NCBI GenBank assembly: GCA_018806915.1
Contig: JAGKQI010000099.1
Span: 1,054,001 to 1,118,000, forward strand
From: Phytophthora colocasiae
Lineage: Eukaryota; Oomycota; Peronosporomycetes; Peronosporales; Peronosporaceae
Length of the DNA stretch: 64,000 nucleotides
Direction of reading: 5' to 3'
Shown here: positions 10,330 through 19,532 of the stretch, piece by piece
How positions within the stretch are numbered: the stretch's first letter is position 1
How the letters are laid out: each line of letters starts with the position of its first letter
Made by a program: the position numbers and the translations under genes
The notes under the pieces: generated by a model
Told to the model about the DNA's origin: nothing
Seen by the model: only the letters and a program-made list of their open reading frames with translations
Database searches by the model: none

Positions 10330-13300
10330 TTGATGCCGGGCGATCAAGCGAGTACGGTCCCAAGCCCATCAAAAGGGACAAAAACAAAGGTGAAGTCAAG
10401 ACGGTGTGCATCAACGTCAGCAAATGCTCAAATCATCCATTCATACAAAATGGAGTGCACGATGAGAGTGCAGTTAAAGGAAGTCAACGCCAGCGGGTTC
10501 ATCGATAGCGGAGCGTCTGTCAATGCAGTTAGTCCAGCATTTATCAAGGCAAATTCTTTAGAAGACAAAGTGAAGACACACGAGATGATGCTTGCCTTGA
10601 CCATGGCAAACACCGAGACCGTTCACGTCAAGAAAGAAACGATTCAGCTGAGCATGACAATCACAGGGTTTGACGTCTACACAGCGGAATTCCTTGTTCT
10701 TCCGGTACCTGATGGACGAGACGTGCTCTTGGGGATGCCGTGGTTGAGTACAGTAAATCCACGAATTGATTGGCGGTCAGGAGCTATTCGACCTTCTATC
10801 GAAGCCTTACAACACTCGTTGCGAAGTTTGATTGCCAACTTCCGTCGTGCGAGGACTAAAAGACTGCCTATATCAGCACAGGAATCGTATTACTCGGTGG
10901 AGTTTGGTGAAACGAAGATTATCTCAGCGAAGCAGTTCCGACGTCTGATAAAGAAGGATAAAGAGGTGGAATACATCTTCGCCTTCCAACCTCGCCAACC
11001 TCAATCGACTGCCAGCAAGAAATCAACGTGCATCGACGACTACAAGGGACACCCTGTGTACCCATACCTGTGCAAATACCCCGACCTGTTTCGCCAGAGG
11101 CTACCAGCGGAGCTGCCACCCGAGGAACATGGCGAACACAGGATGGACATCAAGACCGATGATCCAGTGTTTCGCCAGCAGTGGAGGCAATCTCCAGCGC
11201 AGGAGGCTGAAATCATGCGGTGGGTTCGTGAAATGGAGGCGGCCGGATTGATTCGACGGTCGATGTCTCTGCACGGAGCACCGACATTTTGTGTCAAGAA
11301 ACCTGACGGCTGGAGGATTGTGCATGATTATCGTGCGATGAACTTGAACACAATTCGAAGGACAATGCCCATGCCGCGAAAGGACAAGATTTTGGAATCG
11401 ATGCAAGGCGGATATTTCTTTTCGTGCATGGATCTTCTAAGTGGATATTACCAGTTTCGAATGCGAGAGAAGGACATTCCTTATACCGCTTTTCAGGCAC
11501 CTGACGGCTTGTACGAATATCTTGTCGTACCGATGGGGCTATCTAATGCTCCTGCAACTTTCAACGATGGAATTCGTCGAATTTTACAAGATTTATCCGA
11601 CATCTGCCAAAGCTACTTCGACGATATCTACGTTGTCACCCGCAGCAAAACTTTGCAAGACCACCTCAACGCTCTGGATCGTGTGTTTGCTCGACTACAC
11701 CAGCACAAGTTCTTCGTCAAGTTGAGCAAATGCGTGTTCTGTGCGGAATCAATTCCTTGCTTGGGAGACATCGTGGGTCGAGAAGGCGTGCAAATCAACC
11801 CAAACAAAGTCGAGGTCCTACAAAGCTGGCCACTACCATCGACTAGACACGATCTGCAATCGTTCCTCGGGATTGCAGCGTACGTCCAACGATTTTGTGC
11901 TGGATTTGCAGAAGATGCTGGCCCGCTGTTCAACATGCTTAAGTCAAAAGCACACAGGTTGACTTGGACATCCTCTTTGCGGCATCACTTTGAGCAGTTG
12001 AAGCAACGCGTTGGGCAGACCCCCGTCTTAGCGATCGCCGATTTCACTAAGGACTTTTTCATTCGCATGGACGCATCCGATTTCGCGATGGGTGGTGTAC
12101 TGTTCCAGAAGGAGACCAGAGATGGCAAAGCTGTTGAGCGACCCGTAGCGTTTGCTGGCCGCAAATTCAAAGCTGCAGAAGTGAACTACTCTATCCGCGA
12201 GAAGGAACTGTTGGCGATTTTGTTTGGTCTGCGCACTTGGCGTGTTTACCTGCTGGACCGACCATTTATTGTCGAGACGGATCACAAGAGCCTGGAAACA
12301 GTCTTCAAGCAGAAAACAATTTCGCGACGGATCGCTCGATGGTATGATGAATTAGCTGAGTACCGTTTTGAGATTCGCTACATTCAAGGAAACCAAAACG
12401 AAGTTGCTGACGGCATATCGCGCCGACCCGACTTCTTACCGACGAAACAAGCCGAACCCATTACTCTGGCGGCGATAGCAACGCGAAGCCGAGTGCGCGC
12501 AAGAGTCAACGACGCATTATCGTCTACCGTCGCCGAGGCCATGAAGCGGTATGGGGAAGACCCGACAACCACAGCATTGTTGCGGCTATTAGACACGGCA
12601 GTACCGCACCAAGCCAGCAAAGAACCACTTCCAGCTGCGCCTCGACAATTCGAACGCTACTCACTGCACGAAGGACGTCTGTACTATCGAGGCGGCCACG
12701 ACGATCGGCTGCGACTCGTGCTTCCTCGTGTCAAGGAACTCCTTGATCATGTCCTGGAGGAATTTCACGACAGCCCTGTATATGGGCATCCCGGCATTGA
12801 TCGCACAGCTCGTCTTGTCGAAGAGCACTACTACTGGCCACGGATGATCCGCGACGTCACAAAATACGTGAAAGGCTGCGAAATCTGCGTTCGTATCAAA
12901 TCACGCAACGAAAAACCGCCAGGCCTCCTCAACAGCCATGCAATTCCAACGAAACGATGGACTCACATTGCCATGGATTTCATCGTTCAGTTACCGCTTA
13001 CGTCTCGAGGATACAATAGCGTCATGGTTGTGATCGACCAACTTACGAAGAGGGCTCACTTTGTACCGGGGAAGGTGACTGACAATGCTCAAGATGTTGC
13101 AAGACACTACCAGCAAGAGATCTTTCGACTCCACGGCTTACCGAGTGTTGTTCTCTCCGACCGTGACTCGAAGTTTACCTCATCGTTCTGGACCAAGCTC
13201 TGCGAACTGCTGAAGGTGGAGCAGAAGCTAACAACTTCTTTTCGTCCTCAAGGAGACGGTGTTACCGAGCGACTGAACCAAACGCTGGAAAACTACCTAC

Positions 13301-14049
13301 GAGCATTTTCCAACGCCGATTCGAATGACTGGGATGAACATCTTTCGCTAGCAGAATTTGCGTACAACGCGCGATTCCAAGCGGCGATCCAAATGTCGCC
13401 TTTCGAGGCTGACATCGGATACATTCCAAGTACACCGGCAACGTTGAATCTACCAGACCAGCCATCTCGCACAACGAAGCATTCGGAATTCCTACTTCAG
13501 CAGGCTGACTTGCTCGCAAAAGCTCGACGATGTATTGCTGCTTCTCAAGAACGGATGGCAGACCTTTTCAACAAAAACCGACGTGCCCAAACGTTCCAAG
13601 TCGGTGCTGAAGTTTTACTTTGTGGCGAAAACTTGTCAGCTAAGGACATGGGTACGACGAAGAAGAAACTTGGTGCGCGATGGGTAGGACCGTTTACGGT
13701 TTCCAAGTGCATTGGCCGAGGCTACTACCAGATCAAGCTACCACCAGCTATTCGAATGCACCCGGTTTTCCACACCAGCATGCTGAAACCTTACATCGCT
13801 GCTGAAAATCGCCGTGCGAATCAGCGAATTTTTAAGGTTCGACTCCATGATGGAACTGAAGGCGAGCTTGTCGAAGACATCATCAACCACAAGGCGTCAC
13901 GCCGACAGACCCTTTACGAAGTAAAATGGCTCGGTCAGTCCAAAACGACATGGGAACCAGCTTCCAACCTGCAAACCATTGAAGGTCTCATACAGCGATA
14001 CCATCAACGCACGGGAGGCCTTCGTTCGAGGGAGGGAATGTCACGATAA
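10330..14049 (+). CDS. pol: Pol polyprotein of Ty3/gypsy element D
   Basis: Intact 1,239-aa polyprotein. The aspartic protease has its DSG triad at residue 59 (FIDSGASVNAV). Reverse transcriptase spans about residues 290-490 with LDLLSGYYQF-type and YFDDIYV (about 428) motifs. RNase H starts near residue 575 (IRMDASDFAMGG). Integrase has an HHCC zinc finger near 819-850 and D,D,E at about 881, 943 and 978. A chromodomain lies near residues 1190-1230 (VKWLGQSKTTWEP), expected to target integration to modified chromatin. Pol is in frame with the second gag part, separated only by TAA-ACT-CGC-TTG before the ATG at 10330, suggesting either stop readthrough or reinitiation. Confidence 0.95.
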   Translation: MMPGDQASTVPSPSKGTKTKVKSRRCASTSANAQIIHSYKMECTMRVQLKEVNASGFIDSGASVNAVSPAFIKANSLEDKVKTHEMMLALTMANTETVHVKKETIQLSMTITGFDVYTAEFLVLPVPDGRDVLLGMPWLSTVNPRIDWRSGAIRPSIEALQHSLRSLIANFRRARTKRLPISAQESYYSVEFGETKIISAKQFRRLIKKDKEVEYIFAFQPRQPQSTASKKSTCIDDYKGHPVYPYLCKYPDLFRQRLPAELPPEEHGEHRMDIKTDDPVFRQQWRQSPAQEAEIMRWVREMEAAGLIRRSMSLHGAPTFCVKKPDGWRIVHDYRAMNLNTIRRTMPMPRKDKILESMQGGYFFSCMDLLSGYYQFRMREKDIPYTAFQAPDGLYEYLVVPMGLSNAPATFNDGIRRILQDLSDICQSYFDDIYVVTRSKTLQDHLNALDRVFARLHQHKFFVKLSKCVFCAESIPCLGDIVGREGVQINPNKVEVLQSWPLPSTRHDLQSFLGIAAYVQRFCAGFAEDAGPLFNMLKSKAHRLTWTSSLRHHFEQLKQRVGQTPVLAIADFTKDFFIRMDASDFAMGGVLFQKETRDGKAVERPVAFAGRKFKAAEVNYSIREKELLAILFGLRTWRVYLLDRPFIVETDHKSLETVFKQKTISRRIARWYDELAEYRFEIRYIQGNQNEVADGISRRPDFLPTKQAEPITLAAIATRSRVRARVNDALSSTVAEAMKRYGEDPTTTALLRLLDTAVPHQASKEPLPAAPRQFERYSLHEGRLYYRGGHDDRLRLVLPRVKELLDHVLEEFHDSPVYGHPGIDRTARLVEEHYYWPRMIRDVTKYVKGCEICVRIKSRNEKPPGLLNSHAIPTKRWTHIAMDFIVQLPLTSRGYNSVMVVIDQLTKRAHFVPGKVTDNAQDVARHYQQEIFRLHGLPSVVLSDRDSKFTSSFWTKLCELLKVEQKLTTSFRPQGDGVTERLNQTLENYLRAFSNADSNDWDEHLSLAEFAYNARFQAAIQMSPFEADIGYIPSTPATLNLPDQPSRTTKHSEFLLQQADLLAKARRCIAASQERMADLFNKNRRAQTFQVGAEVLLCGENLSAKDMGTTKKKLGARWVGPFTVSKCIGRGYYQIKLPPAIRMHPVFHTSMLKPYIAAENRRANQRIFKVRLHDGTEGELVEDIINHKASRRQTLYEVKWLGQSKTTWEPASNLQTIEGLIQRYHQRTGGLRSREGMSR

Positions 14050-14363
14050 CTTCTCGATGAACAGCTGAAGAGCGTCGAAGCTACTACTAGCGGACTGCGA
14101 AGCAAGAAGCCAAGATTGCTACGCAGTCGTGCTCAGCAGATTGCTGTCGTGCTGCTTCCAGCTGTGATTTACCATTGCGTTTTTCATGTTCGACAAGTAA
14201 GTTAGGAGAACAGATAACTGCAAAACAATCAGATCTCAATTTACCTTGTTCAAGAACAACTAGTTGATTGTTAACGTCGACGGCAAGCTTGCCTGAGTCT
14301 TCAACTACATTACTCCTCTGCTAGTGCTACCATCTACACAATAAGTGACGACTTATTGCGACA
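14039..14363 (+). repeat. 3' LTR of element D
   Basis: 325-bp repeat identical to the 5' LTR. The polypurine tract AGGGAGGGAA ends directly before it at 14038. The pol stop codon (14047-14049) lies just inside. GTGTG follows at 14364-14368. Confidence 0.95.
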
Positions 14364-14681
14364 GTGTGGACACTGTTGAAATTGGACAAACTCTCTTCAG
14401 AGAAGTTGAAAAGCTCCCCTGCGTACCGTACGTACGTTGACTACGTGAACCAGTTTGACGATCTTTCACAAAGGAAATGGGGCACTGGTAAACTACCGGA
14501 GATGGTCAGTTCATCGAAAGCGGAGATGATGGCCAAGTCGTCGATCTGGGGCGAAGCTAAACGGTCTGATGCGTACGTCAAGATGGCGTTGGATATGGAG
14601 GGGGTGACTGGGAAGGCACTCAAGAAACACACGAACTACGCGTACTACATGAACTTCCTGAAGGCACTCAAAGACAACTAA
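14364..14681 (+). pseudogene. RXLR effector, 3' part, severed by element D
   Basis: This is the downstream part of the effector begun at 8305. It starts with the second copy of the GTGTG duplication and runs to TAA at 14679-14681. It holds another W/Y unit (SIWGEAKRSDAYVKMALDM) whose spacing matches the helix in the upstream part, as in tandem WY-fold effectors. It has no start codon or signal peptide of its own, so it is probably not translated. Without the insertion the gene would encode about 236 aa. Confidence 0.85.
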
Positions 14682-15042
14682 CTGGTTTGTCCATGCTTCG
14701 TGTAAGTTTTTTTTTTTTAGTTTTTCCGATACTCGTTGTGCATCTCAGAAAAGTAATTGATACTTCTCCTTTGTAGGACATTCCAGAGAATGAGTGCTCT
14801 TTCTGGTGATTCGATCAATCATAATCAATCGTTCAGCGTATTTTCGCTTCCCCGATAACTTCCTCGAGCTGCTCACAAAACACTACTTGTACACACTCAA
14901 CATATTTAATGTGGTAACTAAAATATCAGATTGGTCCGAGATGGCTACAGTCTCCTGCATACTCAAGTCAAGTCAAATAAAAAAATCCATCTTTATCTTT
15001 TTGCCGCAAATAGGCTCCCAAAGGAATTCTCGCTAGTCAAGA
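14682..15042. other. Intergenic region, effector to DHHC gene
   Basis: About 360 bp with a T-rich tract (near 14707-14718) just downstream of the effector stop, possibly part of its 3' end signal. No gene or clear core promoter is visible before the palmitoyltransferase ATG. Confidence 0.4.
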
Positions 15043-16042
15043 ATGGCACAGAGTCCACAGAGCCCAATTCGTTCGCCCTCCGCAATGGAACAATCGCCTC
15101 GGATCAGCACTAGTGATGTTCCAAGCTCCGTTCTTGGCAACCAGCGCCAAAACGGCTTCGAACGACCATACTCACGGGATCAAGTGATCTCTTGGATTGG
15201 TCATTCGGTCTCGTCACTTTGTTTTTTCATTGGAGCAGCAGGTATTTACCTGTCAACGGGTAAAGGTGGTGTCGAGGAAGAACATACCAGTACTACAATT
15301 ATCACATTGGTAAAGATTGCCAATAGTATTGGTAGAACTGGAACATTATTGTTGACTTTTTTGGAATGTGTTGTAGACGTTGGTGGCTGTCGGAGTGCAC
15401 GTGGTTAATACAATGATTCTAGTCACGGCTTGGAGATCCTGCGAGACAATTGACCCTGCTGCAACCGTAGAAGAGTCACTGCCCAATGGCTGGTGTGGTG
15501 TGAGACTCAGTGGAGCTCGATGGGAGAAGACTCGATACTGTGCATTGTGCCGGAAACCGGTGCCTGGATTGGATCACCACTGCACATGGCTACAAACGTG
15601 CATTGGCAAGAATAACTACGCGCAGTTCTTCACAGTCGCTTGTACGGGTACACTGCAATTCGTGTTACAAGTGGCGTATGCAGCTTCGTGTCTGCTGTGG
15701 CTGCATTACCATCCTCTGGACGATGCAGGTACTTTTGGCTACATTGTGGAAGGCTGCTTGATCGTGTGCTTGGTGATCTCCGTCCCGTGCATGTTCATGT
15801 ACTTCGTACTGGTGGGTTTCCACGTGTGGCTGATGATTCTGGGCTACGGCACGTACGAGTGGATGCTGCGTCGTCGTAAAGATCAACGAGTCAAGTTGGA
15901 AGCGAAGAAGAAGAAGAAGAAATCCACCGAGATCAGCTCCACCAGCACTCGGGAATCCATTTCACTAGACAGCAGCCACGCGGTCGTCAAAGTCGACGAC
16001 GTGAATGTCGAAGGACGCGAGCGAGAACTCACTGTGCTGTAG
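15043..16042 (+). CDS. DHHC-type protein S-acyltransferase
   Basis: Two-exon gene for about 310 aa. I infer a phase-0 intron of 67 bp at 15310-15376 (GTAAAG...TTGTAG). The cysteine-rich domain reads CALCRKPVPGLDHHCTWLQT followed by CIGKNNYAQFF, i.e. the zinc-binding Cys/His set and the DHHC catalytic motif (the active-site Cys becomes S-acylated and passes palmitate to target Cys residues). Two hydrophobic segments precede it and two follow, the usual four-pass layout with DHHC facing the cytosol. The C-terminus is highly basic (a run of lysines) then acidic. The normal TTxE motif is not obvious after the last segment. Expected location is an endomembrane or plasma membrane; targets unknown. 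Confidence 0.9.
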
Positions 16043-16179
16043 AGCACTCACTACCTGTAACGCAAAAAACGACAATAGTATTCGACTCCAGAGTCAGTAG
16101 GTAAGTAGTACGGAAGCAGCACAGCGACCGTCTCCAATATAAAACGCAGCAAGAGCTCTTGTCTCTATTGAATTGCCGC

Positions 16180-16605
16180 TTACTGCTGCTTCACCTGAGC
16201 CACCGCCTGCTCAATGCGAGCACTGAGATTCGGTAACAGACTCACATGCGAATCAACGCAACGACCCACACATTTGTCCATGTCCTTCTGAGCGCGCGTA
16301 ATCTGGGCCTCACTAGGGTTTCCACCAGCTGGCAATGAGTCCTGGGCCTTGTCCTGGCAGTCCTGAACGCAGCGCTGGATGCGGTTCTGGAAGTTTTGCA
16401 TCTCCTGCTGCATCAACTGGTTGAGCTGCTGCGTCGGCATTTGGCAGCGCTCCACGGCGGCCGCGAGCTGGTCCGACGACCAGTTCTTGTTCTCGAACAC
16501 TTTAGCTGCACAAATGTAGCCATCACGTTGCATGCCGCGTAGGATGGTACGGTCCAGGCGGTCCACCATTTTGTTCACAGCATCCTGGAGCTTAGTGTCG
16601 GCCAT
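16180..16605 (-). CDS. FAM136A-like (DUF842) protein
   Basis: Small intact gene for a 141-aa protein, helical throughout, with CX3C pairs: one near residues 80-84 (CVQDC) and one near 112-116 (CVGRC), plus earlier single cysteines near 33 and 54. This pattern and length fit the FAM136A/DUF842 family, whose animal member is linked to mitochondria. CX3C pairs are typical of intermembrane-space proteins oxidised by the Mia40 relay, so an intermembrane-space role is a reasonable inference. It is divergently transcribed from the NCBP3-like gene with 131 bp between start codons. Confidence 0.8.
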   Translation of the reverse strand: MADTKLQDAVNKMVDRLDRTILRGMQRDGYICAAKVFENKNWSSDQLAAAVERCQMPTQQLNQLMQQEMQNFQNRIQRCVQDCQDKAQDSLPAGGNPSEAQITRAQKDMDKCVGRCVDSHVSLLPNLSARIEQAVAQVKQQ

Positions 16606-16736
16606 GATTAATATGTGGAGCAGATCTAATACTCTTCAACTGCATGATGGAATGCTGTTTATGAGGTCAGCAATTAATTATTTTGTATTAATTATTGCTT
16701 TTGAAATATATTGAAATATATTGTCAATTTCCAAAA
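16606..16736. promoter_or_regulatory. Bidirectional promoter region
   Basis: Only 131 bp separate the start codons of two divergent genes (FAM136A-like and NCBP3-like), so both promoters must lie here. The sequence is AT rich and has an inverted repeat CAATTAATTA...TAATTATTG around 16671-16699. No strong Inr/FPR element is recognisable, though GCATTCC on the minus strand resembles an initiator. Confidence 0.5.
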
Positions 16737-18728
16737 ATGAGCACAGGAGACGTGTCGACGCCACCTTCGGAGCTGCAGCTGGGAGCGCTTTACGGGCGCT
16801 ACCGCCATTGGCGATCGCCTCCTCCAGCACTAACTGATGCAGCAATGGAAGACGCTTCTAACGATACCCCACTTGCCTCTCTGTGTGCTTTGGTTGTGCA
16901 GTTTGAGGCGTCTACACGTGAAGATTTTCGTGTAGGTTTCGCTCCCTCTCCTGAAGCTTCTACTGACGCCTCAGAAGACGCTAATGGCTCCGAAAGACGC
17001 AGAAAAATTCATACTGAATGGAAGTACGAAGTGGCAGTTGGAACGAGCGGAAATACCGAGTTGGTGTGGCGTAAATCGGCCTCAGGACGCAACCAGGAGG
17101 TGGATCTGGCCCGGGTCTTTACAGGCCGCACCTGTTCGACCCAAGAGTTCGTACCGTATTGGGTTGTAGTGGAGGTCCAAAGTGGGTCCATGTCCTTCGG
17201 TGTGGGTGCTCAAGTGGGGCAGGACGTGCTCTCAACGGTGCAAGATCCGGATTTTATCCGCGTTACTCAAACAGCTTTTACGTCCTGGGACTCTCCTGTT
17301 TCAATTCGGGCTATTCAAGTTCATGGAGTTTATGAAGGGCAAACGGAAGCTCTAGCAGCTGCCAATGTGGCTGCTTTTCCTCCTCCGAGAGCTATGGTGA
17401 GAGCTGATCCCTGGGGCAAAGAGGACTTGCTCACACCTGAACAGAAGCAGCAGTATGAAGCTGAATTCACAGCTTCCAAGCGTCGAGCTGAGAGATTCGG
17501 AGCTCCATTTGCTCCCCCTGACATCAAGAAGTTCGTCGATCCGAGAGACGTGAGAAAACTTCAACGAACGGGGGCTATTGTGCCCGGTTTCTCCACTGGA
17601 ATTGACGTCACGAGTCAGGAAGAGCAGAGCAAGCGCGAACAGCGTATGAAGCGCTTCGATACTCCGCAGTTCGCAGTTGAATACACAGCGGAGACTGCTA
17701 GAGCATTGGAGCAAGGTATGACGCAAGAAGAGTGGACAGAGAAGCAACGCGACCAGGAGAAGCTGCGTGCACGTGCGCAGAAATTTGGTCTCTCAGCTGA
17801 AGAGGACCGTACGCAGGTAGTTCCGACTGGCCTTGATCCTGCATCTGCTAAAGTGCGTCGTGAGCGATGTGATGTGAAGCCTCCGACTGTGGATGGGCAA
17901 CCTGTTAGTTTCCGGACGGACGCACTCCACATGTACTCGTTGGACGACAAGTTCCAGCAAGTGAGGACCAGTGACGTGATGGATTACTTCGTGGGTTACG
18001 GTCCGGCGTACGTGGAGTGGTTCAATGACAGCTCGTGTACAATCGTGTTCCAGGACAATTTCACTGCTGCCAGAGCACTCATCGCCTTAAGCAAGGAGAT
18101 CCCACCGCAGACTTTGAAACAGAAGAAGGAGAAAACGAATGCACCTGCTTCTGGTGAAGATGTCGACATGGCAGATGCAGAGGCAACTGCTGATGACTCT
18201 GGGATGGCTATGGAAGACGTTGAAGAAGAAGTTGAAGTGCCTGACATTGATTTTAACCGTTCCCAGTGGCATTTGGGCAACCCAATCGGCAGCCAAACGC
18301 AACCTCGCGACAAGAAGTGGCGCGTGCTGTTGCGCAAGGCCACTGACGATGACTTCCCTCCTGAAAAACTCCCGAAGAAGGGGATGTATCACTCTCGCGG
18401 TAGTCAGCGTACTGATTCGCGCGGTAGTCGCCGGCGCAACAACGATCGAGAGTACGGATCTTCGTCTCGTCGACGTGGTGGTGCACGATCTCATCCTTAC
18501 GGAGAGTTCCGCGAGGATCGGCGTGGGGAGGAGCCATCAGGCAGTCGACGCCGTCGCAACAAGGATGATCGAGACTCTGGTAAACGCTCAAAGCGTATTC
18601 GTGTGAATGCTGATGGCTCCATCAATATTGTTCGTAGCGAGCAAAAAGCCCCGGCAACTGCCAGTGAGCCAGGTGAGAGCGAGCCTGTTGCAAATGTCAA
18701 AACCGAATCAGTGCCAGCTACAGAGTAA
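16737..18728 (+). CDS. NCBP3-like RNA-binding protein with extra N-terminal domain
   Basis: Single-exon gene; the ATG at 16737 follows AAAA and gives 663 aa. The part around residues 395-470 (LHMYSLDDKFQQVRTSDVMD, then YVEWFNDSSCTIVF and AARALIALS) matches the RNA-recognition domain of nuclear cap-binding subunit 3, and a later DKKWRVLLRKATDDDF stretch matches NCBP3's conserved C-terminal block. The protein ends in an Arg/Ser/Gly-rich basic tail with nuclear-localisation character. Repeated R-A-E-R-F-G / R-M-K-R-F-D / R-A-Q-K-F-G units at about residues 243-370 resemble SARNP/Tho1, an mRNA-export factor. The N-terminal 200 residues resemble a farnesoic-acid-methyltransferase-type beta fold (weak). 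It is likely an mRNA cap-binding/export protein in the nucleus. Confidence 0.75.
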   Translation: MSTGDVSTPPSELQLGALYGRYRHWRSPPPALTDAAMEDASNDTPLASLCALVVQFEASTREDFRVGFAPSPEASTDASEDANGSERRRKIHTEWKYEVAVGTSGNTELVWRKSASGRNQEVDLARVFTGRTCSTQEFVPYWVVVEVQSGSMSFGVGAQVGQDVLSTVQDPDFIRVTQTAFTSWDSPVSIRAIQVHGVYEGQTEALAAANVAAFPPPRAMVRADPWGKEDLLTPEQKQQYEAEFTASKRRAERFGAPFAPPDIKKFVDPRDVRKLQRTGAIVPGFSTGIDVTSQEEQSKREQRMKRFDTPQFAVEYTAETARALEQGMTQEEWTEKQRDQEKLRARAQKFGLSAEEDRTQVVPTGLDPASAKVRRERCDVKPPTVDGQPVSFRTDALHMYSLDDKFQQVRTSDVMDYFVGYGPAYVEWFNDSSCTIVFQDNFTAARALIALSKEIPPQTLKQKKEKTNAPASGEDVDMADAEATADDSGMAMEDVEEEVEVPDIDFNRSQWHLGNPIGSQTQPRDKKWRVLLRKATDDDFPPEKLPKKGMYHSRGSQRTDSRGSRRRNNDREYGSSSRRRGGARSHPYGEFREDRRGEEPSGSRRRRNKDDRDSGKRSKRIRVNADGSINIVRSEQKAPATASEPGESEPVANVKTESVPATE

Positions 18729-18766
18729 AACTCTTATGCGATCAGTTGGAAAGATAAAAGATGTCA

Positions 18767-18906
18767 GCAATCATAGACTCCCCACGAACGGAGCTGATCG
18801 TGGAAGTTCATATTCGGGGATTTTCCGCTGCATTTCTCCTCCAACCTCTGATCCTCCTCAAACTTGTCGAACTTCGCCACATACTCCACTAGCCATTCTT
18901 CTGGCT
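18767..18906 (-). pseudogene. Short coding remnant, function unknown
   Basis: A continuous minus-strand frame of about 46 codons with protein-like composition (Glu/Lys/Trp-rich, GKPEEWLVEYVAKFDKFEED) ending at a TGA. It has no start codon and ends at the MITE boundary, so it may be the tail of a gene cut by that insertion. I recognise no family. Confidence 0.35.
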
Positions 18907-18909
18907 TTC

Positions 18910-19085
18910 CTTTAGTTCGGAGAGTTTAAGTCGAAAATCACCCAGTGTTTTGACATTGACCCTGGCAAGATAAATCCGCATAACAATGTCACGGTTAGTA
19001 TTATTAACGATGGTGGCCGGGTCAATACTTCGAAGTACATATCAACACACGGGGTGATTTTCGTTGAGAAGTCTCTGAACTAAAG
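18910..19085. mobile_element. Short inverted-repeat element (MITE-like)
   Basis: The ends CTTTAGTTC and GAACTAAAG are perfect complements. The inverted similarity continues inward: TCGAAAATCACCC near 18931 pairs with GGGGTGATTTTCG near 19051, and ATTGACCCTGGC near 18956 pairs with GGCCGGGTCAAT near 19014. The 176-bp unit is thus nearly one imperfect hairpin with no coding capacity, typical of a non-autonomous terminal-inverted-repeat transposon. No clean target-site duplication is visible outside the ends. Confidence 0.6.
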
Positions 19086-19261
19086 CAAATATCTGAAGAA
19101 CCTGCGTCGTAGTACTGTACGTGGGAGTTGTAGGCCGTCAGTTGAGAGGCTTGGTACTTCGTAATACATTAAATTATCGATTTTTAAAAGCAAGTTACTA
19201 CACTCCTAAGTTTGATAATTACACTTCGTGGTCAAAGAAGCAAAACTCCTAACTTTTGCCG

Positions 19262-19532
19262 AGCTTGAATTTTGTCGAAGACACTCCTGATTTATTCAGC
19301 ACCTTGCTTCAAGCTGACGAAGCTGAGTCGTACCATATTGCGCGTGCAACCAACTTTGAGACCGTACCGACCAGACTTTATGGGTAGAGTTTTTTCGGGC
19401 CATCGAGATTTACAGCAAAGGAAAATAGAATCTTGAGTTTGCTGAGAATGGTTGGGAGGCTGGACAGAGCGATGGAAGGTCCAGAGTCTCGAGTAGCGTT
19501 GATCTTCGTTTGCCCTGATGGTAGCGACGTGG
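19262..19532 (+). pseudogene. Broken frame interrupted by element A, 5' side
   Basis: A plus-strand frame with protein-like content (VEDTPDLFSTLLQADEAES, later ILSLLRMVGRLDRAMEGPES) that contains one internal TAG near 19383 and ends at the CGTGG target duplication of element A. The same frame resumes at 62350 when the element and one duplicate copy are discounted. The TAG may be spliced out or may be a nonsense mutation. I do not recognise the family. Confidence 0.5.

Larger units (their letters stand above)
8703..14363 (+). mobile_element. Ty3/gypsy LTR retrotransposon D (chromovirus-like)
   Basis: Complete 5,661-bp element with 325-bp LTRs at both ends that I read as identical, bounded by TG...CA and flanked by a perfect 5-bp duplication GTGTG (8698-8702 and 14364-14368). 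Gag, then protease, reverse transcriptase, RNase H, integrase and a C-terminal chromodomain run in the element's own direction, the Ty3/gypsy order. A polypurine tract (14029-14038) abuts the 3' LTR. No obvious TGG-starting primer-binding site follows the 5' LTR. Identical LTRs suggest a very recent insertion. It sits inside the effector coding sequence. Confidence 0.95.
18729..19532. other. Gene remnant region with MITE
   Basis: About 800 bp between the NCBP3-like gene and retrotransposon A. It contains a short minus-strand coding remnant (18767-18906), a 176-bp inverted-repeat element (18910-19085), and the 5' side of a broken plus-strand frame (19262-19532) into which element A inserted. 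The rest (19086-19261) shows nothing recognisable. Confidence 0.6.
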
